Assembly (NCBI GenBank): GCA_025360945.1
Contig: JANYBE010000091.1
Coordinates: 1 to 7,688 of the forward strand
From: Rhizobacter sp.
GTDB taxonomy: Bacteria > Pseudomonadota > Gammaproteobacteria > Burkholderiales > Burkholderiaceae_C
Length of the DNA stretch: 7,688 bases
Direction of reading: 5' to 3'
Below the pieces are notes generated by a model, which did not search any database, was not told the origin of the DNA, and saw nothing but the letters and a program-made list of their open reading frames with translations. The translations under genes were made by a program, and so were the position numbers. This document shows positions 6,581 through 7,688 of this stretch, piece after piece; within the stretch, counting starts at the first letter, position 1, and each line of letters opens with the position of its first letter.

Positions 6581-7087
6581 GCCTCTCTTAAATTTCGAGT
6601 GGGTTGCAGGGCACGCAGAAGGCAGCGAACACGTCGTCGGGTGGCTTCGTGGACCGCTGTAGTGGCTGAAGCAGCAGTCAGCTCATAATCCGCACCCTCT
6701 CTGCCAAGCTGCAGGCCTCAGCAATGCTAGCTTTCAGCCTTCTCCGATCTTCCGAGTCTGGGTGGACGGCACACTGCTTCGCCGCCTCGTTCCTGACAAG
6801 CCTTCCTTGCGAACCATCTATTCCCGGCACCCACTCAGATTTCAACAGAGCCCCATGTGATGGTGGGAGCGAGTCCGGCGCGCCCCGCCTGAAGGACCAA
6901 CCATTGCCTCGTTCGAATGCACGAATCGCGGTAGCCATTCCACTGTCATGGGGCTCCTCAACTGCTACAGCGCCGGACCGCACAGGGCCTGCGCGTGCGT
7001 TTGGCCATTGCGCATGCTGTCCGAGCGCCGCCACATCGAATGGAGCGCAGCGTCGAGCGCAAATGAGCGGAATCTTTCCAGTTTGAC
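6581..7087. other. Stretch without a convincing gene
   Basis: About 500 bases follow the patatin stop with no hairpin-plus-T terminator. Overlapping open frames exist on both strands, about 120 residues on + (6724-7086) and 118 on - (6678-7034). Neither has a recognisable domain, and neither has a good ribosome site with normal codon choice. Part of the minus frame (about 6678-6850) has a charged, helix-like composition and could be the tail of a decayed gene. I cannot identify it. Confidence 0.45.
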
Positions 7088-7339
7088 CCGCGTGGCGCGC
7101 ACCATCGCTTGCTGCAGGCGATCATGAAACAGCGCTCGGTTCGGCAAGTCGGTGAGCGAGTCGAATTCGGCAAGACGACGCAGCCGCCCTTCCGCGACCT
7201 TTCGGTCGTTGATGTCCGCGTAGGTGCCGTCCAGCCGCAATGCCCTGCCACTGTCGTCGCATTCCACGACGTCTCGGTGGCGAAGGTCTGGAGTCACGGT
7301 TGATCGCTGTATCGGCCGAAGGTCCGCGCGCAGATTTCA
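7088..7339 (-). pseudogene. Remnant of a PAS/PAC-GGDEF (diguanylate-cyclase type) protein
   Basis: On the minus strand the segment G-R-A-L-R-L-D-G-T-Y-A-D-I-N-D-R-K (about 7249-7199) matches the end of a PAS domain (PAC motif). It is followed directly by L-T-D-L-P-N-R-A-L-F-H-D-R-L (about 7156-7115), the hallmark opening of a GGDEF domain. The similarity stops near 7088, before the I/D-site and the G-G-D-E-F motif itself. In the other direction the frame meets a TAG at 7340-7342, so most of the PAS domain is also missing. The fragment cannot be a working cyclase. It shows that a membrane-bound or soluble c-di-GMP signalling gene once stood here and was cut by deletion or rearrangement. GTG 7297 could serve formally as a start for a 110-residue product, but its last 40 residues are unlike the family. 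Confidence 0.78.
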
Positions 7340-7688
7340 ATCTAGAGGGCAACTCGACGACCGGCCTACCGCATGACGTCTGGGCCGATCGCCAGATTGC
7401 CGATGCCCGGGAAGGCGGCTTCCGTCAAGCGGCCACCCGTATGGCGGTCAGCCGTCAAGAGTGATCACGACCATGTATCACGGAACCAGTTCCGAGAACA
7501 CTGACTACAGTGGTGCGAAGACCGAAGGAGACCTAGTCGGTCCGTGCAAATAGCGGGCGCGTGATCACAGGCAGTGTCGCGGACGACGATGCATCCGCGA
7601 TGCCGAAGGCAAGTCAGGCGCGTTGCGAAGTCGCAGCCGCCGAGCGAAGGCCTACGGCGACAAGCTCTGCTTGTTGGCGTCCAGGTGA
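7340..7688. other. Stretch without a recognised gene; contains short palindromes
   Basis: No reading frame here has a recognisable product. Three short symmetric sequences stand out: GTGATCAC at 7461-7468, the same octamer at 7561-7568, exactly 100 bases further, and CGGAAC-CA-GTTCCG at 7481-7494 between them. They could be protein-binding sites or chance. The window ends inside this region. Confidence 0.4.

Noticed and set aside
7240..7464. 74-residue + strand open frame near the right end
   Set aside because: Its first third lies opposite the PAS/GGDEF remnant, and the remainder has no recognisable motif or ribosome site.

Overview
The window looks like chromosomal DNA of a GC-rich Gram-negative bacterium, most likely a betaproteobacterium. 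This rests on an outer-membrane lipoprotein, an OmpA-type porin with a periplasmic peptidoglycan-binding domain carrying a Cys pair, and the style of the patatin gene. The species cannot be named from the sequence alone. No rRNA, tRNA, CRISPR array or intact mobile element was found.

Layout. (1) Bases 185-2964 are an intact two-gene cell-envelope module on the + strand. It comprises a lipoprotein with two bacterial Ig-like domains and a C-terminal DUF3494 ice-binding-like domain, then an OmpA-family beta-barrel protein. They are almost certainly one operon, because the first stop codon overlaps an ATG in the frame of the second gene. (2) Bases 2966-4292 are a scar. A degenerate antisense piece of an IS630-type transposase starts right after the ompA-like stop. 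It is followed by a class V (isopenicillin-N-epimerase-like) aminotransferase that has lost its N-terminus and carries one frameshift. One extra G at 3563-3564 would restore the frame. (3) Bases 4293-5111 are mostly non-coding, apart from a possible 66-residue hypothetical gene on the minus strand. (4) Bases 5112-6580 are a second intact + strand pair: an unrecognised 131-residue protein and a full-length patatin-like phospholipase. The two are translationally coupled or nearly so (GTGA overlap). (5) Bases 6581-7688 hold no convincing intact gene. A minus-strand remnant of a PAS/PAC-GGDEF signalling protein lies at about 7088-7339, and the rest shows no recognisable content.

How it works together. 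The first pair would place a long surface-anchored adhesive or ice-binding-like lipoprotein beside a porin that ties the outer membrane to peptidoglycan. The second pair is a lipid-acyl hydrolase with a small partner of unknown role. The DNA between and after them is decaying accessory sequence: an IS relic, a truncated enzyme and a truncated c-di-GMP-type gene. I see no clearly new multi-gene system. The points most worth following are the DUF3494-lipoprotein/OmpA pairing, the unknown protein coupled to the patatin, and the single-base frameshift in the aminotransferase.
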